A stretch of 64,000 nt of DNA from Hymenopus coronatus (taxonomy: Eukaryota > Arthropoda > Insecta > Mantodea > Hymenopodidae), in the NCBI GenBank assembly GCA_030762935.1, contig CM060900.1, forward strand, positions 432,569,921 to 432,633,920, written 5' to 3'. Positions 1-11,062 of the stretch are shown piece by piece (position 1 is the stretch's first letter; every line of letters starts with the position of its first letter). The position numbers and the translations under genes were made by a program. Under the pieces are notes generated by a model. It saw nothing but the letters and a program-made list of their open reading frames with translations, ran no database searches and was not told where the DNA came from.

Positions 1-5
1 ATGTT

Positions 6-75
6 GCCATGGTAGCTCAGTGGCAGAGCAACCGGCTAGAGATCGGGAGATCCGTGGTTGAAATCCCGGCTATGA
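6..75 (+). mobile_element. tRNA-derived SINE head
   Basis: The stretch resembles the promoter half of a tRNA. An A-box-like block TGGTAGCTCAGTGGCAGAGC begins near 11 and a B-box-like block GTGGTTGAAATCC begins near 54, at tRNA-like spacing. There is no clean acceptor stem, and the sequence runs into unrelated DNA after about 75, so I read it as the 5' head of a SINE rather than a working tRNA gene. A decayed tRNA pseudogene is the alternative. The element may start before the window. Confidence 0.5.
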
Positions 76-345
76 CATTGAATGTTTCAGTCTGACTCTA
101 CCTATCCAGTATATTCACTGTTTTGCTTGGCCTTAGCTATCCTGTCCGGAATGTCATGATGAGTATAATAGGGTCCTCAGATTTATTCGGCCTTTGCCAC
201 CAGTCCTTTATCCGCACAGGACGTCACTACTCAGTGGCGAGTTTATCATTCATTGTCACTTGCAGAGGACTGGCGAACTATGGGTAGAAGAGGGTATGTC
301 AACAGTTTCGACGTCAGCTTAAAGAAATGCGTCTTGTATCGTAAC
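76..345. other. unassigned spacer
   Basis: I see no supported gene or repeat. It may include the body of the SINE whose head lies just before it, and decayed downstream sequence of the helix-turn-helix relic that follows on the minus strand. Confidence 0.4.
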
Positions 346-583
346 TTTCCAATATTTACATTTGGGACATTCGCTTGCGTCTCGTAAACTCGCAATCACA
401 GAATTTATGCTGATAGGTAACGTATTCATCAGTTCTGAAGTAACACTCAACCATGCAAATTCTGTGATCGGTAGTCATTTCCACATCACGTGAAAAGGAC
501 GCACAAAATATCCTGGTGATAAGCAGTTCTGCACCGCTTACTGCATCAACCTGTTTACGAAGACGGCAATGCATGCAGCCCAA
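346..583 (-). pseudogene. DUF4817-like helix-turn-helix relic
   Basis: The 75-residue minus-strand frame contains DHRICMVECYFRTDEYV followed by QHKFCDCEF. This matches the general pattern of the DUF4817 helix-turn-helix (an aromatic, acidic and basic helix of the type VE.YFRT..Y...Q..F...F) found in many arthropod transposon-related proteins. The expected following part (PS..TI..W...F...G) is not readable, and the frame stops soon after. I infer a short decayed fragment of a transposon-associated DNA-binding protein. The match is by pattern memory only, and a chance frame is possible. Confidence 0.35.
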
Positions 584-610
584 AGTTCAATTCCGCACCT
601 GTCCTTTCTT

Positions 611-826
611 ATTTAAAACAGTAACTGAGTCTGATCAGGACTCCGGTACTGTATCCCTATTTACATTTCCCCCCCCTAGGTTTTACTGATTACTGGTTTA
701 CTGTTTCTTTTACAAACATATACACATTGCACAAACATATAACACCCATGCCCAAGGCGGGACCCGAACCCACGATCCCCTGCCCACGAGTCCTTTGAGA
801 CCTGCTCTCGCCGAACTAATAATGAT
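611..826 (-). mobile_element. SINE family S2 copy (reverse)
   Basis: Read on the minus strand this is a tRNA-derived SINE. The B-box region (GGGTTCGGGTCCCGCC) is followed by the family signature GCCTTGGGCATGGGTGT, a TGTTTGTGCAATGTGTA tract, and a terminal inverted motif around a CCGGAGTCC core (plus strand 620-653). The same order occurs at 14371-14605, 46857-47122 and 53389-53656. The 5' tRNA-like head is decayed here (plus strand 780-826). The open frame at 676-1092 (minus) is just this SINE plus flanking DNA. Confidence 0.7.
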
Positions 827-1479
827 GTCATGCATTTAAACCCACTGGCGCTAAAGGCTGAATACGTCTGAAGACCCGGAATTTCTGAGTACATCTCCAT
901 ACAGGAACAAGACCCCTGCAAGGATTTCGTGCTCGCTGCGGCGACGCCTGCAGAGGATGGCGTCCTGAGATATATGTACCCGGTATGGAGCGCATTGCAG
1001 ATATGTTGGCGATCATTTTTATTGCTTCTCTGCATTCTGACTGGGATCCATTTATATTTAGTGGTGTGTATTCGATGTAACAGGAAACTCATTTTCCTTT
1101 GTGAGGAAGTTGGCTACAAAGAGTGGCCTCACGCTGCCTTAGCTGCTGCCGAACGTTTCTAGCATCGGGGAAGAAATTGGTGGGATTAGCGCTACGATTG
1201 CCCGTTTTTATTTCAAATTCTCTCATGCAGCAAATACATTCCTCATGAACATTTCTTGCCTGATTCAGGTATATGTTGTTATCTTGATTAATTATATTGC
1301 AATAAATTAAATATATTGCGTATATTTTTGTGATGTAGTCTTGCTTCACATGATCCACAGAAGAGTCCTAAACCTTTATATTTCCGTTCGGAATACAGCA
1401 TTTGATCAGGAACGTCAATGGGATTTATTGAATCTCTTTTAAGTCCATGATTTGGAATGTCAGTGAAGAAACTTTTAGA
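827..1479. other. unassigned spacer
   Basis: No supported gene. Short frames on both strands show no recognisable motif. Part may be the 3' UTR of the minus-strand LINE relic that follows. Confidence 0.4.
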
Positions 1480-3960
1480 AACGTTGTTAAATAGGACTAT
1501 CTGAAAAGCGTATATGAGAGTAGGTAATACAGAACAATTTGGTAGAGTACATTTTTGTTCAGCTTGAAGTAACGGCTAAGAGACAAGAGTTTCAGGTTCT
1601 TTTTTGTCTCGGAGAGTTTTGAGGTTATAGGGACAGTAAATATCAGCTTATCAGAGAAGTCAGTACTGAGATAGTGTATGGATTCTTCGGCACTATGGGG
1701 TTTATTTTCATAATCGGAGTAAGCCATTTCATTGTCTTTACGAAGTTTATCTGTTTTAATTGATAAAAATTTTGAAGCATTATCTCGAGTACAACGTCTT
1801 CGAATCTTTGAATTGCCATTCTTACTAATACACTAGCTGCTTCCATGTCCTTCCCAATAATTAAAATGTCATCAGCAAGATTCATTACAGTTAAATTTTA
1901 GGCCAACTGGGAGAAGGGAGTACCCATATAGTTTAGCGATGGATTCCTTCAAGAGCTCGTCCAGAATATGATTAGTGCTAATATTGTATGCCAACGGAGA
2001 CCATAGGGAACCCTGTAAAATTATTCTCTAGTAATATTAATTGCTCCTGTTTTTGTTTCAAAGGTTTCTATCTGTCATGTTATTATATTGAAGGTTCATA
2101 ATTAAATCTATCAGCTTTTACGTACTCCGATTAAATCTAAATTTCCACTGAGATGTTGATAACCTATATTATCCAAACTTTTCGTGTGCTTAAAAAGGCA
2201 TCACAGAGTCTTTATTTTCCTTTTCAGATTGCAGAATGCTATTTAAAATAGATAGATTACTGCACAATCAGGAGAATTAACAACGCCTCGCTGGTGATTT
2301 AGTTACGGGGATGTTTATCGAGTAATACGTATTTCGATGTTTCTTCTGACAACCGAGCAAATTGTTATAGGACACCAATTTGACAAGGGACTTTTATCAC
2401 CAATTTTGTGAGTTAAAATTGCCCTCGCTTACTTAAGACAGGTTGGACAGTTCCAGAAATAAGCATCTTTGTGGCGATTTAAGATATTATTTCGGAAGCT
2501 ACGTTATTTTTAATTGGCCTTACTATGATGTGATCCGGTCCACTTGCAGTGTCAACTGCGATGTTTCTAGTAGCTTCAATAACAAGTAATGTGGTGTCAC
2601 ATTTAGTAAGTTCGGGAGATATTCACACCTCCTGCAAGTGTTTTCTTTCAAGACCATGTTTCTAGTAGCTTCAATAACAAGTAATGTGGTGTCATATTTA
2701 GTAAGTTCGGGAGATATTCACACCTGCTGCAAGTGTTTTCTTTCAAGACGATGTTTCTAGTAGCTTCAATAACAAGTAATGTGGTGTCATATTTAGTAAG
2801 TTCGGGAGATACTCGCACCTCCTGCAAGTGTTTTCTTTCAAGACGATGTTTCTAGTAGCTTCAATAACAAGTAATGTGGTGTCATATTTAGTAAGTTCGG
2901 GAGATATTCACACCTGCTGCAAGTGTTTTCTTTCAAGACGATGTTTCTAGTAGCTTCAATAACAAGTAATGTGGTGTCATATTTAGTAAGTTCGGGAGAT
3001 ATTCACACCTCCTGCAAGTGTTTTCTTTCAAGACGATGTTTCTAGTAGCTTCAATAACAAGTAATGTGGTGTCACATTTAGTAAGTTCGGGAGATATTCA
3101 CACGTCCTGCAAGTGTTTTCTTTCAAGACCATGTTTCTAGTAGCTTCAATAACAAGTAATGTGGTGTCATATTTAGTAAGTTCGGGAGATACTCGCACCT
3201 CCTGCAAGTGTTTTCTTTCAAGACGATGTTTCTAGTAGCTTCAATAACAAGTAATGTGGTGTCATATTTAGTAAGTTCGGGAGATATTCACACCTCCTGC
3301 AAGTGTTTTCTTTCAAGACGATGTTTCTAGTAGCTTCAATAACAAGTAATGTGGTGTCACATTTAGTAAGTTCGGGAGATATTCACACCTGCTGCAAGTG
3401 TTTTCTTTCAAGACGATGTTTCTAGTAGCTTCAATAACAAGTAATGTGGTGTCATATTTAGTAAGTTCGGGAGATATTCACACCTCCTGCAAGTGTTTTC
3501 TTTCAAGACGATGTTTCTAGTAGCTTCAATAACAAGTAATGTGGTGTCATATTTAGTAAGTTCGGGAGATACTTACACCTGCTGCAAGTGTTTTCTTTCA
3601 AGACGATGTTTCTAGTAGCTTCAATAACAAGTAATGTGGTGTCATATTTAGTAAGTTCGGGAGATATTCACACCTGCTGCAAGTGTTTTCTTTCAAGACG
3701 ATGTTTGAAAAGCATTCTTATATTCATTTCTGACCTACGGAAATCAAAATGCTGTCAATTTTAATACCTGCCAAATTAATTTCCTATGCTGATCGTAGAA
3801 AGTAATAAAACCGAGTGAGCTATTATTTTATCCTGCTTTTCGTTTTTCCCCATCACTTTTTGTTCCTCTTTCGGGATTGGAAGAATCTTTATAATGAGAT
3901 TTGGTTACTTATAGTGAATTTCTTCTACCGAGCTCCGTAAAAACGTCTTGCAGGATGCAA
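1480..3960 (-). mobile_element. R2-like LINE reverse transcriptase relic
   Basis: Minus-strand fragments line up in the order of a non-LTR reverse transcriptase. TASGPDHI (about 2530-2552) matches the T.PGPDGI motif. Then come GDK.PLSNW-like and QRGVVNSPDCA-like blocks (about 2270-2420), then a degenerate QG.P.SPL.FN region (about 1985-2050). The YADD box follows as LADD at 1868-1879, within LADDILIIGKDMEA. The thumb reads IHYLSTDFSDKLIF (YLG-like) and continues to about 1500. This block order and the wording of the PDCA and YLG regions fit R2/R4-type elements best, but I cannot place the clade firmly. Frameshifts and stops are numerous, so it is dead. Upstream of the GPD motif the element is interrupted by the 95-bp array at 2561-3700. 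The part beyond 3700 is not recognisable. Confidence 0.75.
2561..3700. repeat. 95-bp tandem array, 12 units
   Basis: Units start with ATGTTTCTAGTAGCTTC at 2561, 2656, 2751, 2846 and so on every 95 bases up to 3606. That gives exactly twelve units ending at 3700, where the next ATGTTTG diverges. Units differ at only a few sites (GTCACATTT or GTCATATTT; CACCTCCTGC or CACCTGCTGC; ATTCACACC or ACTCGCACC). On the minus strand the unit next to the flank is in frame with the LINE: ELTKCDTTLLVIEATRNI runs into AVDTASGPDHI. Since 95 is not a multiple of three, each added unit changes frame, so the expansion happened in non-functional DNA. Confidence 0.95.
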
Positions 3961-4090
3961 GATCCCGGTAAACGATAAACCGCAGGGGTCAGAAGAGGTA
4001 AGAATTCAATTAATTTATTGAAATTGGCGTCAGTTCAGCTGCTTTGTGCATCCATTCCTCTCTAGTTAGGAATATTTTGAAGTGTTTGTA

Positions 4091-4127
<37 letters not shown>

Positions 4128-5380
4128 AGCTATATTTTGTTGAATTATGTTAGGTTGGCAGGAACCATCGTTGCGTTCTATTAAGGTTTTTCTATATTCT
4201 CACGGATGAGACCCTTCTATGTGTAGTTTAATTAATCATCTTCCGTTTTGGAAAAATTGGCACAGAATTCGTATGTAATCTAACCTTCCAAAGTCATTTT
4301 AGAATAACTTTCTTTAGTGCATAAATGTATCTATGTATAGTGGTTAAAACATGTGAAAAAACAAATAATCAACCGGTGTGATATATTCCGATGATTAATA
4401 TATGACATAATTTGAAAACATTCAAAGTACGTAACAAATTGTTTTGTCAATTGAATAAAGGTTAGAAGATTCAAAGAAATTATTTTACAGTAGTCCTAAA
4501 CACCAAAATAAAGTCTTGCTAAGACATCCACGAGACTGTTATGTATACTCTTCAAGTATAACTTGTCAATCAAGACGAATGAGCAGCAAAACAATAATAA
4601 ATACCTACTATAGATTTAGCTGAGAAGCTTGGATACATATGTCTTATTTCCAAGGTCCACATATCATTGTAGCAAACCCATGGGATATGGTGTATCTAAA
4701 AACACGTAGTAGGTATCACCAATTCTGTATTTATGTATTAACACGGTTTATATTCCTTTGCGGTATTAACGTTACAAAGTATGACAATGACAAGCAGCAG
4801 CTATTATGATAATTATGCTTTATCATAGCTAAATCGGTTACAATATTCCCCTGGGATGAAAATGGCCCCTATGGTCGTTTTAGGAATAGCTACATATAGC
4901 TTATACGGCGCTACTAATGTTAAATTACTTCAAATGCAACATCTTTTGGTGATCTACTATCTATTTCTCTGTCTTCTGTCTGTTTCTCAGGAAAATGCTT
5001 CGAAATTGCGATATCAACAATGACTGCAGATTCCTAACGGATTCCTAACACAATGTGGAAGGAATAACACAACAATGGTATCTAGAGAGATTTTTTTTAT
5101 TTATTTTTTTGTAATCTTAATTTAATTCAAGGCCTTCTACAGATGTCCGTTTTCGGGGTACACAATTTTAAATAAATCGGTGCATGGCACAATTTAAATC
5201 CTAAAGCTATGGAATTATATACATCTTAGATGGCCCAACTGCTTCGTATCTTTGTTTCCAAGTACCTTTGGTATTTTAATCAAAATTATTAGTCATTTTC
5301 GAGAAAAAAAATTAAAAAATGTTTCCAAGTAAAGTAAACATAAAGTTTTATATTTAAAGTTAATACATAAAGTTTTCGTT
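3961..5380. other. unassigned spacer
   Basis: AT-rich sequence with no supported gene. It holds an (ATT)n tract at 4090-4127 and T-rich tracts near 5090-5110. No tRNA-like box or transposase motif was noticed. Confidence 0.5.
4090..4127. repeat. (ATT)n microsatellite
   Basis: Uninterrupted trinucleotide run of about twelve units. Confidence 0.95.
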
Positions 5381-5429
5381 TTTAGTTGTATTGTTCACAC
5401 ACACACACGCATATGTACACGCACGTACA

Positions 5430-6425
5430 CACCTGCCCTTTTTCTATTTTTTTACTTTCTCTACACCTATGTACATAGTGTGTGGAGAAGGTATTGTAAT
5501 GCACCCAAAAATTCGATACCGAGATTTCACCGGAAATATCTGTTTTGGGTCTCCCTGAATCCAAAAAAAAGCATTTCTGGAAAAAGGTCCGTGTGTATGT
5601 GTGCATGTGTGTGTGTGTGTCTATGGACAGCATAACTCAAAAAAGAAAAGACCGTTAAATATCAAACTTAAATACCAAGGATGCGACACGAGAATTTTAA
5701 AGAAAATCCCCCACCCCCAACTATCCTTTATATGGAACTTTTTTTTCGAAAATTTTGATTTTCTCAAAAATGGCTGTAAGAATTTTGATTAAAATGTCGT
5801 ATAATAAAGATATTTACCTGACAAGTAGTATGTATATCTTGCATTTTCTGGGAATAGCCTCTGAAGACTACTTTATTCTGGATGAATTTTACGGAATTTT
5901 GCATAACTGCTAAACTGTAAGAGATAGAAAAAAACTTACCACACAAAAATGTAGAGCACATTAAAACACAAAATTTATGTTATATACATTTGTTTTCGTA
6001 GAGTTGATCGTTCTTACATATTCCTTGGTTTTGGTATCAGCTTTAAAACACTTATAACTAACTTTCTCATACAGGAATTTGTCAACTCCTGTCTGTACAA
6101 ACAAAGGAACTTCAGTCACATAGCAACCAGCTTTTGAATATCACTTTAATCTACGGTACTCCCTTATTTCGTTTCTACTTACAAGGAAGCAAGTAATAAT
6201 ACTATTTCTGCTAATTTCTTCTCTATTAGCATTAAATGAATAAAAACATTAGTTTTTTAACAATAATTTGTTGCAGAGATGTAGAGAAAGTCATATGAAT
6301 TGAACTAATCAGATGTTTTAATTTAGGGGACCGCAACACGCGTATTTTCAGTGAAATTTTGTTATCGAATTTTTAGGTGGAATGCAACACCTTCTCTACT
6401 TACTATGTACTTGGTAGATAAGGTA
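5430..6425 (+). repeat. R1 interspersed repeat, copy 1
   Basis: A ~1 kb unit that recurs at 10060-10860, 10870-11945 and, inverted, at 17990-18735 and 35440-36185. Shared landmarks in order: TTTACTTTCTCTACAC, CACCCAAAAATTCGATACC, a (TG)n tract (here 5586-5625), a CATAACTC/CATAGCT block, AAAATCCCCCACCCC, TTTTGCATAACTG, and GTAGAGAAAGTCATATGAA before the end. No coding motif, tRNA-like box or clear terminal repeats are visible, so the element class is unknown. The small open frames at 5382-5633, 5601-5792 and 5764-5961 are parts of it. Confidence 0.75.
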
Positions 6426-6802
6426 AAAACGAAACGACGGTTAAATACCAAACTTGGAACTTAAGTTCGGCAACTTCTAGAAATGCGAGATGCAGATGTT
6501 CAAGATGATGGCCCTTCCCTATGTCATCCTTGACATGCAAACTCTTAAACTCTTGAACTTTCTTGATATTATCTGTCAAAATGTGTATATAAAATACAAA
6601 TATTGGCTGTGACGATGAAACAGAACTAAATTTGAATCTAATGGACTGTACAATTTTACATAATAAATCAAAATATTTAACGCAATGGTTGAATAATTGG
6701 AATAATAATGTAATTTTTCGGATAAACCAAGAAATACAAAAGCTCCAATTCAGTAATTAATGGAACAAACTACTAAAACCTTTTTTTTTTTTTTTTTTTT
6801 TT
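6426..6802. other. unassigned spacer with poly-T
   Basis: No supported feature apart from a poly-T run at 6781-6806. On the minus strand that run would be a poly-A near the 3' end of the adjoining SINE. Confidence 0.5.
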
Positions 6803-7025
6803 TTTAAACCTGGTTGGTCATATCGGACGACCAATGGAATTGATGAAATGATGCTCAAATGATTTCGGGGTCCATGGAGCTTAAAGTTACTCTACATTCG
6901 TCTTCTCAGGATAAGGGAAAACCCCGAAAAAAAAAAAACTTATCTGGGTAACACCCTAAGCGAGATTAGAACTCCGACCTTTTGAATGTGAGGTAGACAC
7001 GCTACCACTACACTACCCAGGCCGG
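6803..7025 (-). mobile_element. SINE family S3 copy (reverse)
   Basis: Read on the minus strand: CCTGGGTAGTGTAGTGGTAGC (A-box type), then a decayed B box, then the family body with GGATAAG, TTTAAGCTCCATGGACCCCG, ATCATTTGAGCATC and GTCCGATATGACCAACC. It ends at the T-run, which would be the poly-A tail. The same order is seen at 9765-9990, 18809-19033, 20310-20525 and their copies in the duplication. Confidence 0.8.
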
Positions 7026-7769
7026 TTGATTAAAAACTTTGTTTTCGGCGTTATTGGAAATTAATAGCATACTACATTCACTGCGACTACACTGTATCTG
7101 AAAAATATTATGTATTATATTCACATCACTTTCTCTACAAATTCTTTAACAAACGATTACTTAGTACAAAAGTATATTCTTCGGTCTCTTTTATGTTAAT
7201 TGAGATAGAAGTTTACAAAGATGGATTTGTTGCCATTTCCTTGTAGGTACAAGGGGAATATAGCAGCATTAAAAGTAGCCAAAACCTTTAAGAGCCTATA
7301 GTATGCATTTGAAATTCGGTTCTCTTGGAATGATCACCAAATACAACACAAATTTTGAAGTCCCAAAAAGTATAAGTGTTGAAAACTTCAATAAATTGCA
7401 AACAATACCTCGGAAATGGTTGACGCAAAAAAAAAAAGTTTGGCATAGGTTGTGTAGTTTAACAAGAACAGGACTTTGTCTGCCTCTCACAGTTCATCAA
7501 GTACCTGCAAATAGCATTCAGAATGAAGAAAACTTCACAGCCTATTCGCAGAAAATTTAAGGTACGCCTACATTTTATTGTTATCGAAAATATCTTAAAC
7601 ATATAGAATATTATTCAAAATCCTTAGAGTAACCTTTGAGAACATGAATAAAATTCTATAAATGTTCTACATAAAAGGTATATATATGCAGGGGGATATC
7701 CTTTACAATCTTCTTATCGTATCCTTGGAAGATAATGTGAATGTAAATGACGTGTTATTTATGGATACG
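7026..7769. other. unassigned spacer
   Basis: No supported gene. Overlapping frames at 7296-7490 (minus) and 7303-7560 (plus) cover the same bases on opposite strands and show no recognisable domain. Confidence 0.4.
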
Positions 7770-8022
7770 CCCTTTAACTGCCGTGGTTCTCAGCGTCCCA
7801 TTCTATGCTGGGCGTGAAAGACCGCATAATTTTGCTCAGAGGCCACCCTATCAGGCTTGAGTTCTTTTACGGGACCAACGGATTTGCTTCCCTTCCGAAG
7901 GAAGCCATGCTAAGGATTTTTACGCCCGAAAAAATCCATCGTCCTCCGCCGGGTTTGGACCCGCGACCTTGGGTATATGAAGTTAGCATGGTAACCATTA
8001 CACCATGGAGGGCGATGCTAAA
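7770..8022 (-). mobile_element. SINE family S4 copy (reverse)
   Basis: On the minus strand the head reads GCCCTCCATGGTGTAATGG, TTACCATG, then a B-box-like GGTCGCGGGTCCAAACCC, as in a tRNA. The body includes TTTTTACGC, AGCCTGATAGGGTGGCC and the tail AGTTAAAGGGCGTATCCA. A second diverged copy lies at 13160-13432 and a tail fragment at 55504-55640. The plus-strand frame at 7805-8026 lies inside this SINE and is not a gene. Confidence 0.75.
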
Positions 8023-8399
8023 CTAAAATACCAAGAATGCCATTTATCTGCTTTTCATTTTTGAGTTACGCTGCTGACATACACACGGACCCATCTACGC
8101 ACGGACTTTTTTCTAAAAGCTTCCAGAATGGAAACGAAAGGTCATAGAACAACGCGGTTTTAAACATAGCGCTCACAATCGCTTATGCTTTAGTTTTGGA
8201 AGTCATAAAAATCAGTTTAGTCCAACTTTATGGGGCAATGGGACTGAAATTTCGGTAATTCTGTGTAACGGTTCTAAATATTATTCCGTCTGCATATGTA
8301 TGCACGTTGTGGTGAAAACACAGAAAGTAATTTAAAATCAAGCATACATAAACTGCACAAAGAATATCCCCGTACTGATATATGTGTAATTTGGCAGGA

Positions 8400-8560
8400 A
8401 ATATAGAAATTTAGATTTGTTTTGCTTTAATTACCTGTATTTCGCACGAAGGTCCCTGGTTCGATTCCGTATTGCAGCGGGTAGTTTTTCTTTAACCACA
8501 ATTACTTCATTTCCCCATCAGAATGGAAGCATGAAAATGGAAGACGTTAAAAGCCAACAG
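8400..8560 (+). mobile_element. SINE-like S5 copy
   Basis: Contains AAGGTCCCTGGTTCGATTCC, a perfect B-box-like sequence, followed by GTAGTTTTTCTTTA. The same block is found reversed at 19840-20000 and 37320-37480. The A-box region is poor (ATTTCGCACGAAGG), so derivation from a tRNA is an inference from the B box only. Confidence 0.45.
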
Positions 8561-8745
8561 ACATTATATGTTCATCTTTATTTGGCATTTGAAAACTATT
8601 CTTAGGAAAGATTATTTTTCTATCTACTTCATGTTAATTAAAATAAATTTCTATAGTAATAAATTCATTACACTTTTCCTTGTGGCAGAAGGCTCGTGGT
8701 TAAAATGACTAACGGTGATAGTGACCTATAAGTTTATTAATTATA

Positions 8746-9211
8746 CAGGCTGTTTCAAAACGACACAATATGAAGATAGCAGTCTATTACCTTACATTTT
8801 GACTTGTCCAAAACTTGATGTCGCAAATTTCAAACTCTTCTATTTCAAGTTTTATGTGTGTTTAAAAAGCAGACACATCTGGGATTAGGCAGTGAAGGAA
8901 CGGTTGTCATACGCCACGTAAGAAACCTCAGAACGTGTTATACGACGTTTTCCATTACTAAGGTGTGCCGCGCCGGCGTGTCTATCAAACCACACCTACA
9001 CCACACGACTGGACCTTCGCTACCAACCGGTATCTCTCTTGGAGTGGGCCAGGCACGTACCATTTGGTTATGTACGACTGCCTAATCCATGGTGATTTTA
9101 TGGCAGTTTTTGTATGTGCCGAATTTAGAGCTGACAATTATATTCACGTATCACGTAAGGTATGACCAACAAGGTCAACAACTTCGTTTGGTGTCGTTTT
9201 GAAACATCCTG
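8746..9211. mobile_element. non-autonomous TIR DNA transposon, 9-bp TSD
   Basis: A 466-bp element with near-perfect terminal inverted repeats: left CAGGCTGTTTCAAAACGAC, right end reading CAGGATGTTTCAAAACGAC on the minus strand. It is flanked by TTAATTATA (8737-8745) and TTAATTATT (9212-9220), a 9-bp target duplication with one change. The related segments at 19565-19573 and 37013-37021 carry the single uninterrupted target on the other strand, so these are empty sites. The internal frames (8858-9085, 8965-9165) show no transposase motif. The superfamily is unknown; a 9-bp duplication is known for Mutator-like elements and some others. Confidence 0.85.
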
Positions 9212-9764
9212 TTAATTATTAATACTATCATTATGACCATGACTACTAATCTTCTTCTTCTTATTATTATTATTATTGTTGTTCTCATTAATACTATTGT
9301 GATATTATTATCATTATTAGTTTATATTACATTTCAAAATAAATGGTTAATTTGGAGTGATAGTTTTAATAACATTCTAAATGGCACTTTTCAATAAAGA
9401 TGTAAGACTACTTACGGGTACTCAGTGCTAAGTCTCCACGGTTTGATCAAGGAAAATAATATCTAGAAACAGGGTGATTTAAAGTCATCAAACTTGTTGA
9501 AATGACAATATTTCATCGCTCGCTTTTGATGTGGGTACTTGTTTACAGAAATGAACCAGGCCTAGGGTTGTAAGTTTATTCTGTCTGAATTCCAAACTTT
9601 TCAAGGCCCAGCCCCCAAGAAGATCGGTTGCTCGGAACTAAACTCATAATTTTTCATACGCCTTTGAGCCTAGCCAAACCACAACTCTTGAAACATGTAC
9701 TGCTGCTATAACACTAAAAGAATGAGATTACTAATGAGCTTCCCCCCTCCCGCCCCTTCTGTAG

Positions 9765-9990
9765 CTTAACGCGCTTTAAACCGGTTGTTCATATCGGACT
9801 GTGAATGAAATTGGTGTAATGATGCTCAAATGATCTTGGGGTCCATGGAGCTTAAAGTTACTCGACAAGCTCAGGATCAGAACCCCCGAAGAAAACCTTA
9901 TCCTCGTAACTCACCCTAAGCGAGATTCGAACTCGCGACCTGTTGAATGTGAGGTAGACGCGCTACCTTCACACTACCCAGGCGGGCGAG
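9765..9990 (-). mobile_element. SINE family S3 copy (reverse)
   Basis: Read on the minus strand it has the S3 head, the B box GGTCGCGAGTTCGAATCTC and the body CCATGGACCCC...ATCATTTGAGCATCATTACACC. It is close to the copies at 18809-19033 and 36248-36476. It sits at the same relative place in the inverted arm as the 18809 copy, so it was present before the arms were duplicated. Confidence 0.85.
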
Positions 9991-10059
9991 TTGTAAATTG
10001 TTCGCATTTGTGACAGATTTCAAGAAAAAATACCACCTTCCGTATTTATAGTATTTTTA

Positions 10060-10860
10060 CCTTTCTCTACACGTACTCTGCACATGGTGTATAGAGATGG
10101 TATTGTCCACCCAAAAATTCAATACTGAGATTTCGTCGGAAATAAAGGTTTTGGGAACCCCTGAATTAAAATAATAAAAATATGTATGCAACATAGCTCA
10201 ATGTGACATGAACATTTTCAAGAAAATTCCCCCACCCCAACTATCCTTCACATGGAAAAATAGTCGACAAGTTTGATTTTTTTAAAAATGGCTCTAACGA
10301 TGTTGATTAAAATGTCGTAGATACATTAAAGATGTTTTATGACCAAAAAATGTAAGTATATCTTGAATTTTCTGACGATAACCGCTGAAGACCTCTTTAT
10401 TCTGGAATAATTTTGATGAATTTTGCATAACTGGTAAATTGTAAGAGATAGACAAAAACTTACTGCATATATAATGTAGATCTCGTTAAAACAATTTATC
10501 TGATTTGCTTTTTTTCTTTCTTTCTTTCTTTCTTTCTTTCTTTATTTCCTTCTTGCCTCCTTTCTTTCCTTGTAGAGCTGACCGTTTCTGTGACTTTCCT
10601 TGTTATTATTGGTATCAGCATTAAAATACTTATACTTTACGGGAATTGATGAACTCCTGGCTATACAAACAATGGAATTTCAATCACATAGAAAGCAGAG
10701 TTTAAAAGATTTGATTATCACTTTAGTACATTCCCTTATTTCCCTTATACTTACAAGGAAGTAATAAGACCATTCTGCTAATTTTATCTCTATTAACATT
10801 AAGCTGATAGAAGAATAAGCTATTTAACCATAATTTGTTACAGAGAGCAACTGGAACTCG
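10060..10860 (+). repeat. R1 interspersed repeat, copy 2
   Basis: Shows the R1 landmarks (CACCCAAAAATTCAATACTG, AAATTCCCCCACCCC, TTTTGCATAACTGG) but has lost the CA/TG tract: only ATATGTATGCAACATAGCTC remains. A (CTTT)n tract is present at 10514-10543. It is followed directly by another R1 unit, so two units stand head to tail. Confidence 0.7.
10514..10543. repeat. (CTTT)n microsatellite
   Basis: Tetranucleotide run inside R1 copy 2. Confidence 0.9.
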
Positions 10861-10869
10861 TCAGATTTT

Positions 10870-11022
10870 TACTTTCTCTTCACTTACTATGCGCATAGTG
10901 TATAAAGAAGGTATTTATTATATTACACCCAAAAGTTCGATACCGAGATTTCAAATATGTTTTGAGACCCCTCCCTGAATACAAAAGAGAACATTTTAGC
11001 AAAAAAACGTCCATGTGTGTCA

Positions 11023-11062
<40 letters not shown>

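Noticed and set aside
676..1092. 138-residue minus-strand frame as a gene
   Set aside because: Its last third is the S2 SINE and the remainder has no recognisable motif.
2561..3700. Regular 95-bp array as a CRISPR-like locus
   Set aside because: The whole unit repeats; there are no variable spacers, and the unit is part of a LINE coding sequence in animal DNA.
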